NCBI GenBank assembly: GCA_964487555.1
Contig: CAZART010000025.1
Coordinates: 1 to 49,208 of the forward strand
Source of the DNA: CAZART01 sp964487555
Lineage (GTDB): Bacteria > Bacteroidota > Rhodothermia > Rhodothermales > VXPQ01
DNA: 49,208 nucleotides
Direction: 5' to 3'
Below the pieces are notes generated by a model. That model was not told where the DNA came from, searched no databases, and saw only the letters and a program-made list of their open reading frames with translations. Below, in pieces: positions 1 through 7,977 of this stretch. Position 1 is the first letter of the stretch. Each line of letters begins with the position of its first letter. A program made the position numbers and the translations under genes.

Positions 1-111
1 CCGACTGACGAACGTTCGCCAGGCTTTGGGCATGTCCATCCAAAGGTTTTTCCAGGTGGCTCGGATCGGAATGCCGTTCACGATCATCGTATCGCGGTGA
101 ACAATCTCCAT
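1..111 (-). CDS. Partial unknown protein, possible effector-binding (GyrI-like) domain
   Basis: Reading leftward from an ATG at 111, 37 codons stay open to the window edge, so only the N-terminus is visible. It begins MEIVHRDTMIVNGIPIRATW and continues with an aromatic-rich stretch containing LWMDMPKAWRTF. The pattern of a beta strand followed by a tryptophan-centred helix is loosely like GyrI-like effector-binding domains, but this is a guess from a short fragment. No strong ribosome binding site is visible. It lies downstream of the HEAT-repeat gene on the same strand, 128 bases away. Confidence 0.45.
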   Translation of the reverse strand, partial: MEIVHRDTMIVNGIPIRATWKNLWMDMPKAWRTFVSR

Positions 112-239
112 GCAAGCCGGCTTTCGTCTTCCAGAACGACTAACGGGCCTACTAGAATATTGAATATCCCGATGAAAAGGGGCGCTTGGGCGGAGATTCT
201 CTATACATGACGCTACGAGTGCGGCATTCCGTAGAGTCG

Positions 240-1139
240 TTAGTCCAACGCGCCGAGGGCCCAAACGGCCTGCTGCCGCACGTCGGCGCTGACATCCTTC
301 AGCGCCGCCGTCAATCCCTCCGCGGCGCGCGGATCGCCGATGGCGCCGAGCGCCCAAGCGGCTTGCGATCGCACATCGGTGTGGTCGTCTCCAAGTGCGC
401 GGATGAGGCCGTCGACGGCCCGGCTGTCTCCGATGGCGCCGAGCGCCCATGCAGCTTGTGAGCGCACCTCGGGTGAGGTGTCGTCGAGCAGCGCCCTTAT
501 CAGCTCGTCTACGCCGTCTTCTGCGTCGAGCGCGCCCAGCGCCCATGCCGCCTGTTCGCGTACGCGTTCGTGCTCGTCTTTCCGTACGACATTTCCGAGG
601 GACGGGGTCGCCTCGGAGACCTCCATCGCTCCGAGCGCCCAGGCCGCATTGGCTCGCGTCAGGAAGTAATCGTCTTCCGTCACCATGTCGAGGATCTTGC
701 CGACGGCAGGCCGATAGTCGAGTGCTCCCAGGATCCAGACCGCCTTCTCGCGAATGCTTCCAAGTGAGTGATCCAATACCCTGACGACGGCTTCGGCGGC
801 CTCGTGTCCGATGTGGATGAGCGCGTTGGCGGCCTCGCGGCCGGGAGAATTAAACGCGTTCCGGCCCCAACTCTCGCTGCACGTAAACGGAGCGATCGAG
901 GCGTCGTCGGCGAGCAGCTTGATCAGCGCCGGGATGGCCGTGGCGGCGCTTCGCTCGCCCAGTTCGCAGGCCGCCGCCGCCCTGGTCAATGCATCATCGG
1001 CGTCTAGCGCTTCAATAAGCTCCGGCGCCGTCTGCTGCGCTCGTGCGACGACCTGCGCATGCCCGGGTGCGACGGAGACAACGAGTCCGGCGATCAGGAT
1101 GATCGAGAAGGAGGGGAATAGCGTCTGTAAGCGATTCAT
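240..1139 (-). CDS. Secreted HEAT-repeat protein
   Basis: This 299-residue protein starts with a signal peptide (basic MNR, hydrophobic core to about residue 24, then a GHAQ cleavage-like site), so it should be exported. The rest is a HEAT/PBS-lyase-type helical solenoid. At least six units end in W-[AI]-LGA-[LIM], for example WALGAIGD near residues 235 and 266, and the last unit ends exactly at the stop codon. No catalytic motif is visible, so a binding or scaffold role is likely. It begins 39 bases after the stop of the M56-HEAT gene and shares its repeat type, which makes it the likely third gene of the BlaI operon and possibly a ligand or partner of that receptor. The partner role is inference. 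Confidence 0.85.
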   Translation of the reverse strand: MNRLQTLFPSFSIILIAGLVVSVAPGHAQVVARAQQTAPELIEALDADDALTRAAAACELGERSAATAIPALIKLLADDASIAPFTCSESWGRNAFNSPGREAANALIHIGHEAAEAVVRVLDHSLGSIREKAVWILGALDYRPAVGKILDMVTEDDYFLTRANAAWALGAMEVSEATPSLGNVVRKDEHERVREQAAWALGALDAEDGVDELIRALLDDTSPEVRSQAAWALGAIGDSRAVDGLIRALGDDHTDVRSQAAWALGAIGDPRAAEGLTAALKDVSADVRQQAVWALGALD

Positions 1140-1178
1140 GGCTACTTTGGAGCGGGAGGGCTGGTGATCCGAAGCGGT

Positions 1179-3347
1179 CTATCGATTCGGGTTCGGATTG
1201 GGATTGGGGTTTGGATTTGGGTTGCGATTGGGCGGGTTCGGATCGGGGTTCGGGTTCGGGTTCGGATTCGGATTCGGATTCGGGTTTGGGTTTGGATTCG
1301 GATTTGGCCCTCCGCCCAGCATGCCGAGCGCAGAGATCGCCGAGCGGCGCAGGTCGAGATCGCCGCTCGTGAGGGCTTCCGTAATCACGTCGATCGCACG
1401 ATCATCTTCTATCATCCCCAGGGCCTGAATCACGCGAGCCTTGACCTCGGTAACATCCTCAGTCTCGTACATCCGGATCAGGGGCTCGACCGCCCGCGGG
1501 CTTTCGATCATGCCCAGGGCCCAGACGGTCTGTTTTCGCATCTCCTGATCGGCGTCGTCGAGCATCCGTACGAGGTGGTCGACGGCCTCTTCATCCTCGA
1601 TCATACCCAGGGCCCAGACGATCTGCTTCTTGACGTGCACGTCCTGCTCGTCCCGCAGCCGACGGCCGAGCGGCGCTACGGCCTCTTCCGACTCGATCAT
1701 GCCCAACGCCCACGCGGCCTCCGCCCGCACCTCGGCATTTTCGTCGTTCAGCGTCGGCACCAGTGCACCAACGGCCGACTCGTCTTCGATCATGCCCAAC
1801 GCCCATATCGCTTGCCCCACGACATTTTTGGATTCGTCGCCGGAGAGCGCCTTCGCAAGGGCAGGAACGCCTCGTTCGTCCTCGATCATGCCGAGTGCCC
1901 AGGCGGCGTGGGATCGCACTTCATCGCTCTCATCGTTTTGCAGCAGTCTCGCCAGGGCGTCTATGGCCTCCGGAGACTCCCTCATGCCGAGCGCATGCGC
2001 GATCTGAGCCCGCGTCGGTGCATCGGAATCTGCAAGCGCCGCGATGAGGGCCTGCACCACCTTGTCATCGTTCGGGGAAGCATCAGAATCGACGCCGTTT
2101 TCAGCCGAATCATCCGGAGAAGGTTGTGCCGTCGCCGCCGCATTCTGCTCTTCGTCTTCGATCTCCGTGTCACCTTCGTCAGCGAATTCCATGGTCCGGC
2201 TCGTATCATGCGGCCACACGTATTCGGGCGGCGTCGCCTCGGCGCGCTCCGTCGAAGCTGTCTGAACGGCGACAAAAACGAGAGCGACTACGAGAACGGC
2301 GGTAAGTCCGCCCGCCCAGCTGCTTCGATCCGAGGGGCGGTCGTCGGCCGAAGTGCTAATCAGTCGTTTGACGCGTGCGAGCAAGGATCCGTCCGAAGCA
2401 GCAAGCGCCATGCGGATCGGCGCCTGCCGCTGTTCTTCGAGGCTCGTAAGCGCGTGGATGTAGGTCCGCAGGCTGCCGCTCACCGCGACGGCAACGTCGT
2501 CGCAACAGTTCTCACGCTCCACGCGGATTTGATCGGATACCCACCAGACAGCCGGATGGTAGAACAGCACCGTTTCGGCGATCGTCTGCAAAAAATTGAC
2601 GAGCTGATCGTGCCGCTTCACGTGCGCCAGCTCATGGGCCAGAACGGCTTCCAGCTGCGCCGTTGATAGACCCATAACGGCACTCGCGGGAATCAGGATG
2701 ACCGGCTTCAGATATCCGACCACGGTGGGCACCTTGACGAGGGCCGAATTCAGGAGCTCTACCGGCCGGGAAACGCCGATCCTTTCCTTAACTCGCGCGA
2801 ATCGCTGGTGCAGCGATTGGTCGACCTGCTGTACGTTTCGCCTTTTGAGCCCGTACGTGTAGCACCAGCCGACGACGAACCGCATCGAAAGGAGCATGAC
2901 GCCGGCGAGCCATCCGACGACCATCCACGGGAGTACCGCTTGCAAATAGCTCGAGACGCGCGCCTCCCACTGGGGGGCGGCTATCCACGACGATTCTCCG
3001 ACGGCTTTGTGGGGGGCTCCATCCGACAACGCGTTCGGCGCCTGCGCTTCCGACGCGGACTGGGTCGCCAGCGGCGACGGCGAGGCTGTGCTGACGGCCT
3101 GCTCCGTCGCGATAGGAGAGGGGGGTGCATCGTCGATTGAAAAGAATGTGACGAGCGGCGCGATCATCAGCGCGATCATCGCGACGGTCGCGGCGACGTA
3201 GCGCTTGTTTGCATCCGTCGGCCCGAGCACCTGAAGCGTCGCCCGCAGGACGACGGCGACCAGAAGTCCCTGCCAGAAGAAATGGACCAGCGTCCAGCCG
3301 AGCGCCTCGACCACCGATATGTTATGCAGTATTTCGAGAATGTTCAT
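1179..3347 (-). CDS. BlaR1-type M56 metallopeptidase fused to HEAT repeats and an Asn-Pro tail
   Basis: A 722-residue membrane protein. The start is the ATG at 3347, which overlaps the blaI stop as ATGA; an in-frame upstream extension would run back through blaI and is not used. Membrane helices lie near residues 18-40, 50-70 and 138-160, and a fourth precedes the C-terminal part near 345-370. The zinc motif HELAH (238-242) and a downstream ERENCCDD segment (about 277-284) place it in peptidase family M56. In BlaR1/MecR1 the extracellular C-terminus is a penicillin-binding sensor. Here it is an acidic linker, eight HEAT units each carrying ALGM (residues about 445-680), and a tail of about 45 residues built of Asn-Pro repeats. 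By family knowledge, a signal in the periplasm would activate proteolysis leading to loss of BlaI; the signal is unknown and probably not a beta-lactam. Confidence 0.88.
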   Translation of the reverse strand: MNILEILHNISVVEALGWTLVHFFWQGLLVAVVLRATLQVLGPTDANKRYVAATVAMIALMIAPLVTFFSIDDAPPSPIATEQAVSTASPSPLATQSASEAQAPNALSDGAPHKAVGESSWIAAPQWEARVSSYLQAVLPWMVVGWLAGVMLLSMRFVVGWCYTYGLKRRNVQQVDQSLHQRFARVKERIGVSRPVELLNSALVKVPTVVGYLKPVILIPASAVMGLSTAQLEAVLAHELAHVKRHDQLVNFLQTIAETVLFYHPAVWWVSDQIRVERENCCDDVAVAVSGSLRTYIHALTSLEEQRQAPIRMALAASDGSLLARVKRLISTSADDRPSDRSSWAGGLTAVLVVALVFVAVQTASTERAEATPPEYVWPHDTSRTMEFADEGDTEIEDEEQNAAATAQPSPDDSAENGVDSDASPNDDKVVQALIAALADSDAPTRAQIAHALGMRESPEAIDALARLLQNDESDEVRSHAAWALGMIEDERGVPALAKALSGDESKNVVGQAIWALGMIEDESAVGALVPTLNDENAEVRAEAAWALGMIESEEAVAPLGRRLRDEQDVHVKKQIVWALGMIEDEEAVDHLVRMLDDADQEMRKQTVWALGMIESPRAVEPLIRMYETEDVTEVKARVIQALGMIEDDRAIDVITEALTSGDLDLRRSAISALGMLGGGPNPNPNPNPNPNPNPNPNPNPDPNPPNRNPNPNPNPNPNPNR
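1182..1306 (-). repeat. Hexanucleotide tandem repeat coding for (Asn-Pro)n
   Basis: About twenty copies of a degenerate hexamer (GGATTC, GGGTTC, GGATTT or GGGTTT on the plus strand) form the 3' end of the M56-HEAT gene. Read on the minus strand they encode alternating Asn and Pro with a few Asp or Arg interruptions, ending three bases before the array border at the stop codon. Gain or loss of a unit keeps the frame and changes only tail length. Confidence 0.9.
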
Positions 3348-3742
3348 TGGTCGTCTTTTTCCAGCTTGTTGATCAGCGCCCTTATTTCGGCGAGTTCTTG
3401 CGGCGACGCTTGTCGTGCCGCGAGGGCGCGTAGTACGAGTTTCGATGCCGATCCTTCGAAGGCCTTGTCGACGAGCGTGTCGATTAATCCGGTCTGGGTG
3501 GCTTCCCTGGAAAGATTCGCCGAGTACACATGCGCACGGCTCGATTCGTCGCGGCTCACCAGGCCCTTTTCGTGCATAATTTGCAGAAGCTTGAGCACCG
3601 TCGTGTAGCCCGTGTCGCGTCGGCGCCGCAAGATCGTATGCACCTCCCGAACGGTCGCCGGCCCCAGCTCCCACAACACGCGTAGGATCTCCAGCTCGGC
3701 GTCGGTCGGCTGCGGTTCGTTTGATGTCGAAGGGTTAGGCAT
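3344..3742 (-). CDS. blaI: BlaI/MecI/CopY-family transcriptional repressor
   Basis: A 132-residue winged-helix repressor of the penicillinase repressor family. The N-terminal DNA-binding domain shows the typical PTDAELEILRVLWELGPAT and TVREVHTIL...GYTTVLKLLQIMHEKGLV pattern (residues 12-62), followed by a dimerisation helix region in which FEGSASKLVLRAL is typical. BlaI proteins are dimers that are cleaved when the cognate BlaR1 peptidase is activated. The gene overlaps the M56-HEAT gene by four bases, the usual arrangement for this pair. Its upstream region carries several inverted repeats that could be its own operators, implying autorepression of the operon. Confidence 0.93.
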   Translation of the reverse strand: MPNPSTSNEPQPTDAELEILRVLWELGPATVREVHTILRRRRDTGYTTVLKLLQIMHEKGLVSRDESSRAHVYSANLSREATQTGLIDTLVDKAFEGSASKLVLRALAARQASPQELAEIRALINKLEKDDQ

Positions 3743-3755
3743 ATGTGGTAAGTCG

Positions 3756-3828
3756 TTCGCTGCGAAGAGGGAATGGCCTTCTTCGCTAATATACGAAACG
3801 GTTCGTACAAGTCAACGAAGGTCTTCGT
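3756..3828 (-). promoter_or_regulatory. Candidate BlaI operator cluster upstream of blaI
   Basis: Three inverted repeats with the same half-site lie within 73 bases upstream of the repressor: TTCGC-T-GCGAA at 3756-3766, TACGAA-N4-TTCGTA at 3792-3807, and ACGAA-N4-TTCGT at 3815-3828. Family members known elsewhere bind dyads with a TACA...TGTA core, so a TACGAA/TTCGTA core is a plausible variant. The repetition, same spacer in two of three, and position support an autoregulatory operator. Binding by BlaI is inference. Confidence 0.6.
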
Positions 3829-3830
3829 AG

Positions 3831-4410
3831 AAATTCGGATCCGATTGGGCAGCGCGCCCTCCGGCCCGCTCGTGCGCGTCGTTACGGCTCTGTGCTACCG
3901 TCGTGGTACAACGGCCCTGTAACAGCATTCGGCTTTCGGGCAGAACGGTGCTGAACCCCGCTTCGTCCACCGGCTAGCGCTCAAGCAGGCCGGCGCCATC
4001 GGGGACGGCGGCGTTCTGCCGATCTCAAGCATTCACGCCCTCGAGCTGCTTGATGTCCGCCATGTCCTGTGTTCGTCCAAAAACGCGCTTGCCCGAATAA
4101 AATGCGCGCGGCCAACCACGGGAGCGACGGGGTCTTCTCGGCCGAGCGATCCACGTGCGCCTGTTGGTGCGCCGAGAGCCCCGCTCCTATGCTCCAGAAA
4201 GCCTGTGATTGTCGAGAAAGCCTGTGGTTGTCCAGAAAGCCTGTGATTTGTTTCAGCTCCTTGAGAAGCTGAGCGAGGAATTCGCGTTGCTCACCTACGG
4301 ACCGCCCTTCTTTTCTGCGGAAAGACGATGTCGAGAAGTCACTTGTACATATCAAGATACATTGCCTAGAATGGTCGACGTCCAATCAACGCACGAATGC
4401 TCCGATTCTT
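3831..4410. other. Gene-poor divergent region between blaI and the amidohydrolase gene
   Basis: I see no convincing gene in these 580 bases. An open frame on the minus strand from 4385 to 3981 (134 codons) has no recognisable family, an Arg-rich end and no clear ribosome site, so I do not call it. The stretch holds the 3 x 19-bp repeat at 4194-4250 and a small dyad TATC-AA-GATA at 4350-4359, about 50 bases before the amidohydrolase start, that might be a regulator site. Confidence 0.5.
4194..4250. repeat. Three tandem copies of a 19-bp unit
   Basis: The unit CCAGAAAGCCTGTGATTGT occurs at 4194-4212, 4213-4231 (two substitutions) and 4232-4250 (last bases differ). Copies abut exactly. It is not inside a gene I can support. 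Its period is not a multiple of three. Confidence 0.9.
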
Positions 4411-5856
4411 ATGAGAACCATTCTCGCTATCGCCGGCCTGCTGATCCTTCAGATAGGCTTGATCATCCTGGCAGGCACCGCACGCGCGCAGCGGCCATCC
4501 CTTTCGCCACAGGTGGAGCAGTACGTCGCCGTGGATGCGCCCATCGTCGCCCTGACGGGCGTCCGCGTCATCGACGGCACCGGCGGACCGACCGAGGAGG
4601 ATCAAACCATTCTTTTGGACGGCGCCTTGATCGCTGCCGTAGGAAACAGAAGTGAGGTGCACGTTCCGGAAGGCGCTCACGTTCTTGAGCTGCGGGGCCA
4701 TACCGTAATACCAGGATTCATCGGGCTGCACAATCACACCTTCTACATGACCTCGCAGCGCAGTATTCAGCTCAACTACAGCGCGCCGCGGCTCTACCTC
4801 GCCTCCGGCGTGACGACGATCCGGACGACCGGGAGTAATGCCCCATACAGCGAATTGAACCTCAAGCAGGCGATTGATTCCGGCGAGGCGCCGGGACCGA
4901 AAATTTTCGTGACAGGTCCGTACCTCACCGGAGGGACCGGCATGAGCAACATGACCCGGCTTTCGGGGCCGGACGATGCTCGCCGCGTCGTCGCCTACTG
5001 GGCGGAGGAGGGGGTCTCCTGGTTCAAGGCATACACCGAGATCTCTCGCGAAGAGCTGGCCGCCGTCATCGACGAGGCGCACAAGCACGGCATTAAGGTG
5101 ACCGGACATCTGTGTTCGGTGAGCTTCCGCGAGGCCGTGGCGCTCGGCATCGACAATCTGGAACACGGCTTCTTCACCAACACGGACTACGATGCCGACA
5201 GAGCCCCCGACGATTGCCCCTCCGACTTCCGCGAAAGCCTTTTCGAGGTGGATATGGATAGTGAGGATGTCCAGGCGACGTTCCGTGACATGGTGGAGAA
5301 CGACGTAGCGATGACGTCCACGCTCGCCATCTACGAGATGTACGTGCCGGGCCGGCCGCCGATTGAGGATCGCGTGCTCGAGGCGATGTCGCCGGAGGTG
5401 CGCGACGAATACCTGCTGACTCGCGCGCAGATCGCGGAGGCCGGCGCGGATCCAACCTACACGTTCCGCCAGGAACTCTTCGACCGTTCCCTCAAATTCG
5501 AATACGATTTCGTGAAGGCGGGTGGCCTCCTCGCGGCGGGGGTCGATCCGACAGGATACGGCGGCGCACTGCCGGGCTACGGAGATCAGCGCAACTATGA
5601 GCTGCTGCTGGAAGCCGGGTTCACGCCGGTCGAGGTGATCCGGATCATGACGTCGAACGGCGCGAGGGTGCTGGACATCGACGACGACGTCGGGACGATC
5701 GAGGCGGGCAAGCTGGCCGACCTCGTCGTGATCGAAGGCAACCCGATCGACACGCCTTCGGAGATCCGCAACGTGCGCATTGTCTTCAAGGATGGAATCG
5801 GCTATGACTCCGCCAGGCTGATCGATTCGGTGGAAGGGACGGTTGGGGTAAGATAG
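4411..5856 (+). CDS. Secreted amidohydrolase-superfamily hydrolase
   Basis: A 481-residue protein with an N-terminal signal peptide (hydrophobic residues 4-21, ARAQ cleavage-like site near 26). It follows the amidohydrolase (imidazolonepropionase/prolidase-like) plan: small beta domain with VRVIDGTGG at 51-59, metal ligands in GLHNHT (H107, H109), a lysine in WFKAYTE that may be the bridging ligand, histidines in KVTGHLC and LEHGFF, an aspartate in AAGVDPTGYGG, and the C-terminal signature GTIEAGKLADLVVIEGNP. The superfamily hydrolyses amide or related bonds with one or two divalent metals. The substrate cannot be told from sequence; a periplasmic peptidase-like or cyclic amide role is possible. 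It stands alone on the plus strand. Confidence 0.88.
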   Translation: MRTILAIAGLLILQIGLIILAGTARAQRPSLSPQVEQYVAVDAPIVALTGVRVIDGTGGPTEEDQTILLDGALIAAVGNRSEVHVPEGAHVLELRGHTVIPGFIGLHNHTFYMTSQRSIQLNYSAPRLYLASGVTTIRTTGSNAPYSELNLKQAIDSGEAPGPKIFVTGPYLTGGTGMSNMTRLSGPDDARRVVAYWAEEGVSWFKAYTEISREELAAVIDEAHKHGIKVTGHLCSVSFREAVALGIDNLEHGFFTNTDYDADRAPDDCPSDFRESLFEVDMDSEDVQATFRDMVENDVAMTSTLAIYEMYVPGRPPIEDRVLEAMSPEVRDEYLLTRAQIAEAGADPTYTFRQELFDRSLKFEYDFVKAGGLLAAGVDPTGYGGALPGYGDQRNYELLLEAGFTPVEVIRIMTSNGARVLDIDDDVGTIEAGKLADLVVIEGNPIDTPSEIRNVRIVFKDGIGYDSARLIDSVEGTVGVR

Positions 5857-5978
5857 GACCGCTTGGGTGCGCCGCCAGGCAGCGCGTTCGAATAATGGCA
5901 GTCGGACCGTATGCGGGGTTACCGACGCTCAGTGTGATGCCGGCGTCCGCCGCTCATCCATCGAGCCGACGGACGGCC

Positions 5979-7070
5979 CTATTGCAGGTAGACCGCCCGG
6001 CCCGTTTCTGCAGAGCGCATTGCGGCGTCGAGGATTTCCATCACGATCAGATTAAGGTCTAGAGAGGAGAGGTCCGGTCCGGGTACAAGGTCGCCTCGCA
6101 CGACGGCGGCCAGGTAGGAAAAGGGATCGTCCAGCGGAGCCGGCAAGGAGTCGACCACGAGACGCTCCTCGGCGTCCTCGCCTGCCGTTCGAACCCGCAG
6201 TGTCGAGCCGTCGTCGGCGTGCACGTAGCCGGTGCGTCCATAGACTTCCATGTCTTTCCGGTTGAAGGGCCAGTTCCACGACGCTTGAATGATGCCCTGC
6301 GCCTGCGGATAGGTCAGGATGATAGTAGCCTCGTCATCCACCTTCGGATAAACATCTGGTTTGATCTGTTGCGTGACGGCGGTGACCGACAGCGGACGTT
6401 GCCCATCCATGAGCCAGGTGATCAGGACGGCGCCGTAACATCCGAAATCTGTAAGCGCGCCCGCGCCGTTATAGACGGGATCGATTAGCCAGTCGAGGAA
6501 CTCACTGTTGACTCCGATCTCCTGTGGCCCCTGATGCCCATCGTGCACGACGATCTTGCGGAGGGTTCCGATCTGTCCTGCACGGACCCGCTCGGACGTT
6601 TCGTGGACGGAGGCATACCACGTCGTTTCGTAGTTGGTCAGCAAATGGATGTCCCCCTTCCGCGCGGCGTCGGCCATATCGCGGGCGTCGGCGAGGCTGA
6701 CGGCTAGCGGCTTTTCGACCATCACGTGGACCCCGCGCTGCGCACACACTTCGACCACCCGCTTGTGATCCAGAATGGTGGTGAAGACGGTGACCGCTTC
6801 CGGGTGCGCGGCATCCAGCATCTCCTCCAGCGTTTCGTAGACGAGGTCCATGGAATAGCCATGCTGATCCGCATAGCGGCGGGCAAGCTCCCGGTTGGGC
6901 TCCACGATGCCGACGATCTCGATGTCGCCCCGCTCTTCCCGCCCGAGAATCCAGTGAACGTGTGTATGCACGAGACCGACTACACCTACGCGGAGCGGTG
7001 TTTTTTCCGCTGTGGTCTGGGCCTGGACGACCATCGGGATCAATACCAACAGGAAGCAAATGCAGCGCAT
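5979..7070 (-). CDS. Exported Gfo/Idh/MocA-family oxidoreductase
   Basis: A 363-residue NAD(P)-dependent sugar-type dehydrogenase homologue. Residues 1-18 look like a signal peptide (MRCICFLLVLIPMVVQAQ), as in periplasmic glucose-fructose oxidoreductases. The Rossmann fold begins LRVGVVGLVHTHVH, where the usual second and third glycines are partly replaced, and is followed by EIVGIVEPN. The family motif EKP is present in VHVMVEKPLAVS (about residues 116-127), and the C-terminal sheet domain contains a GALTDFGCYG segment. The altered dinucleotide loop, with HTH after the first glycines, hints at a divergent subfamily. It lies 6 bases downstream of the acetyltransferase gene, so the two are probably co-transcribed. 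Substrate unknown. Confidence 0.85.
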   Translation of the reverse strand: MRCICFLLVLIPMVVQAQTTAEKTPLRVGVVGLVHTHVHWILGREERGDIEIVGIVEPNRELARRYADQHGYSMDLVYETLEEMLDAAHPEAVTVFTTILDHKRVVEVCAQRGVHVMVEKPLAVSLADARDMADAARKGDIHLLTNYETTWYASVHETSERVRAGQIGTLRKIVVHDGHQGPQEIGVNSEFLDWLIDPVYNGAGALTDFGCYGAVLITWLMDGQRPLSVTAVTQQIKPDVYPKVDDEATIILTYPQAQGIIQASWNWPFNRKDMEVYGRTGYVHADDGSTLRVRTAGEDAEERLVVDSLPAPLDDPFSYLAAVVRGDLVPGPDLSSLDLNLIVMEILDAAMRSAETGRAVYLQ

Positions 7071-7076
7071 GGAAGT

Positions 7077-7658
7077 TTATACCAGTGTATTTCCTTTGAC
7101 AATTTTGCGGATTACGCGGCACGGATTGCCGGCCGCAAAAACCCCGGGCGGTACGTCACGAGTCACGACGCTTCCGGCACCGATCGTCGTCGCGTCTCCG
7201 ATCGTAACGCCGGGACAGATGATGGCGCCGCCTCCGATCCAAACGTCGCTGCCGACGTCGATCGGCACGGCCATTTCCCATCCATCCATGCGCTCCGCCG
7301 CGTCCAGCGGATGCGTCGCCGTGTAGATCTGCACCTTGGGCCCGAGCAGCGTACGGTCTCCAAGACGTACAATGTTACAGTCCAGAATGACGCAGTCATA
7401 GTTGATGAAGATGCGTTCGCCTGCGAAGATGTGAGAGCCGTAGTCGCAGTAGAACGGCGGCATCACCATCGAGCCTTCTCCGAGCGCTCCGAAGAGCTCT
7501 TGCAGGAGCGCTTGTCGCTGAGCGGCGTCCCCAGGAGAGGACGTGTTGAAGGCACGTACGAGGCGCTGAGCCTGCTGCTGCATCCTGCCGAGTTCCGGGT
7601 CGAGTGCGATGTAGGGCTCGCCCGCGAGCATTCGCTCCCGCATCGATTGTTCAGCCAA
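7077..7658 (-). CDS. Maltose/galactoside O-acetyltransferase-like enzyme (left-handed beta helix)
   Basis: A 193-residue acetyl-CoA-dependent transferase. The N-terminus RMLAGEPYIALDPEL is the Mac domain, followed by hexapeptide-repeat turns (GERIFINYDCVILD, VWIGGGAIICPGVTIGDATTIGAGSVVTRDVP) and the catalytic histidine in YTATHPLD. Such enzymes acetylate the 6-hydroxyl of sugars in the cytoplasm. The longest frame starts at a TTG at 7658 with AAGG upstream; an ATG at 7643 is an alternative start. It precedes the oxidoreductase gene by 6 bases, suggesting a small sugar-modifying operon. Confidence 0.88.
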   Translation of the reverse strand: MAEQSMRERMLAGEPYIALDPELGRMQQQAQRLVRAFNTSSPGDAAQRQALLQELFGALGEGSMVMPPFYCDYGSHIFAGERIFINYDCVILDCNIVRLGDRTLLGPKVQIYTATHPLDAAERMDGWEMAVPIDVGSDVWIGGGAIICPGVTIGDATTIGAGSVVTRDVPPGVFAAGNPCRVIRKIVKGNTLV

Positions 7659-7977
7659 GAGCCATCACCTTGCATCGTGTGAGGTTACCGCTATCTGTTT
7701 TGGCCGACGCAAATGCCTATTCCAATGGATAATCTCGGGCGCAAATTACAGATTGCAGGGGGTAGGAATGACGAGAAAGATCGCAGATAACCGGAGAGCT
7801 TGCAAACGTGGTCGCGTAGAAGCGGCAGAGAGATGGGCCGCAAAGCGCCGGTCACTGTGATGATTGGGAACCGTCGGATACGGCAAGCGCACGATGACCT
7901 CGGTGGGCCGGCGTGCGCTTAAGTTGGTGACGGGTGCGGTGCGTCTGAGGCGTTGACGCAGGGGTAGCGAGGTCGGG
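7659..7977. other. Intergenic region after fliA
   Basis: No gene is seen in 319 bases. A short dyad GCGTC-N9-GACGC at 7941-7959 lies just past the fliA stop but has no T-run, so it is not a clear terminator. It contains the word GAGGCGTTGACGC, similar to the period-8 array inside fliO. The promoter for the acetyltransferase unit must lie here but is not recognisable. Confidence 0.4.

Noticed and set aside
1164..2666. A 500-codon plus-strand open frame opposite the M56-HEAT gene, with Ile-Arg and Val-Trp repeats
   Set aside because: It is the complement of the Asn-Pro and HEAT coding repeats; the minus-strand product has clear domains and codon pattern.
3981..4385. A 134-codon minus-strand open frame in the gap after blaI
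   Set aside because: No recognisable fold, Arg-rich end and no start signal; it also runs through the 19-bp repeat.
7941..7959. Stem after fliA as a terminator
   Set aside because: Only five base pairs and no T-run.
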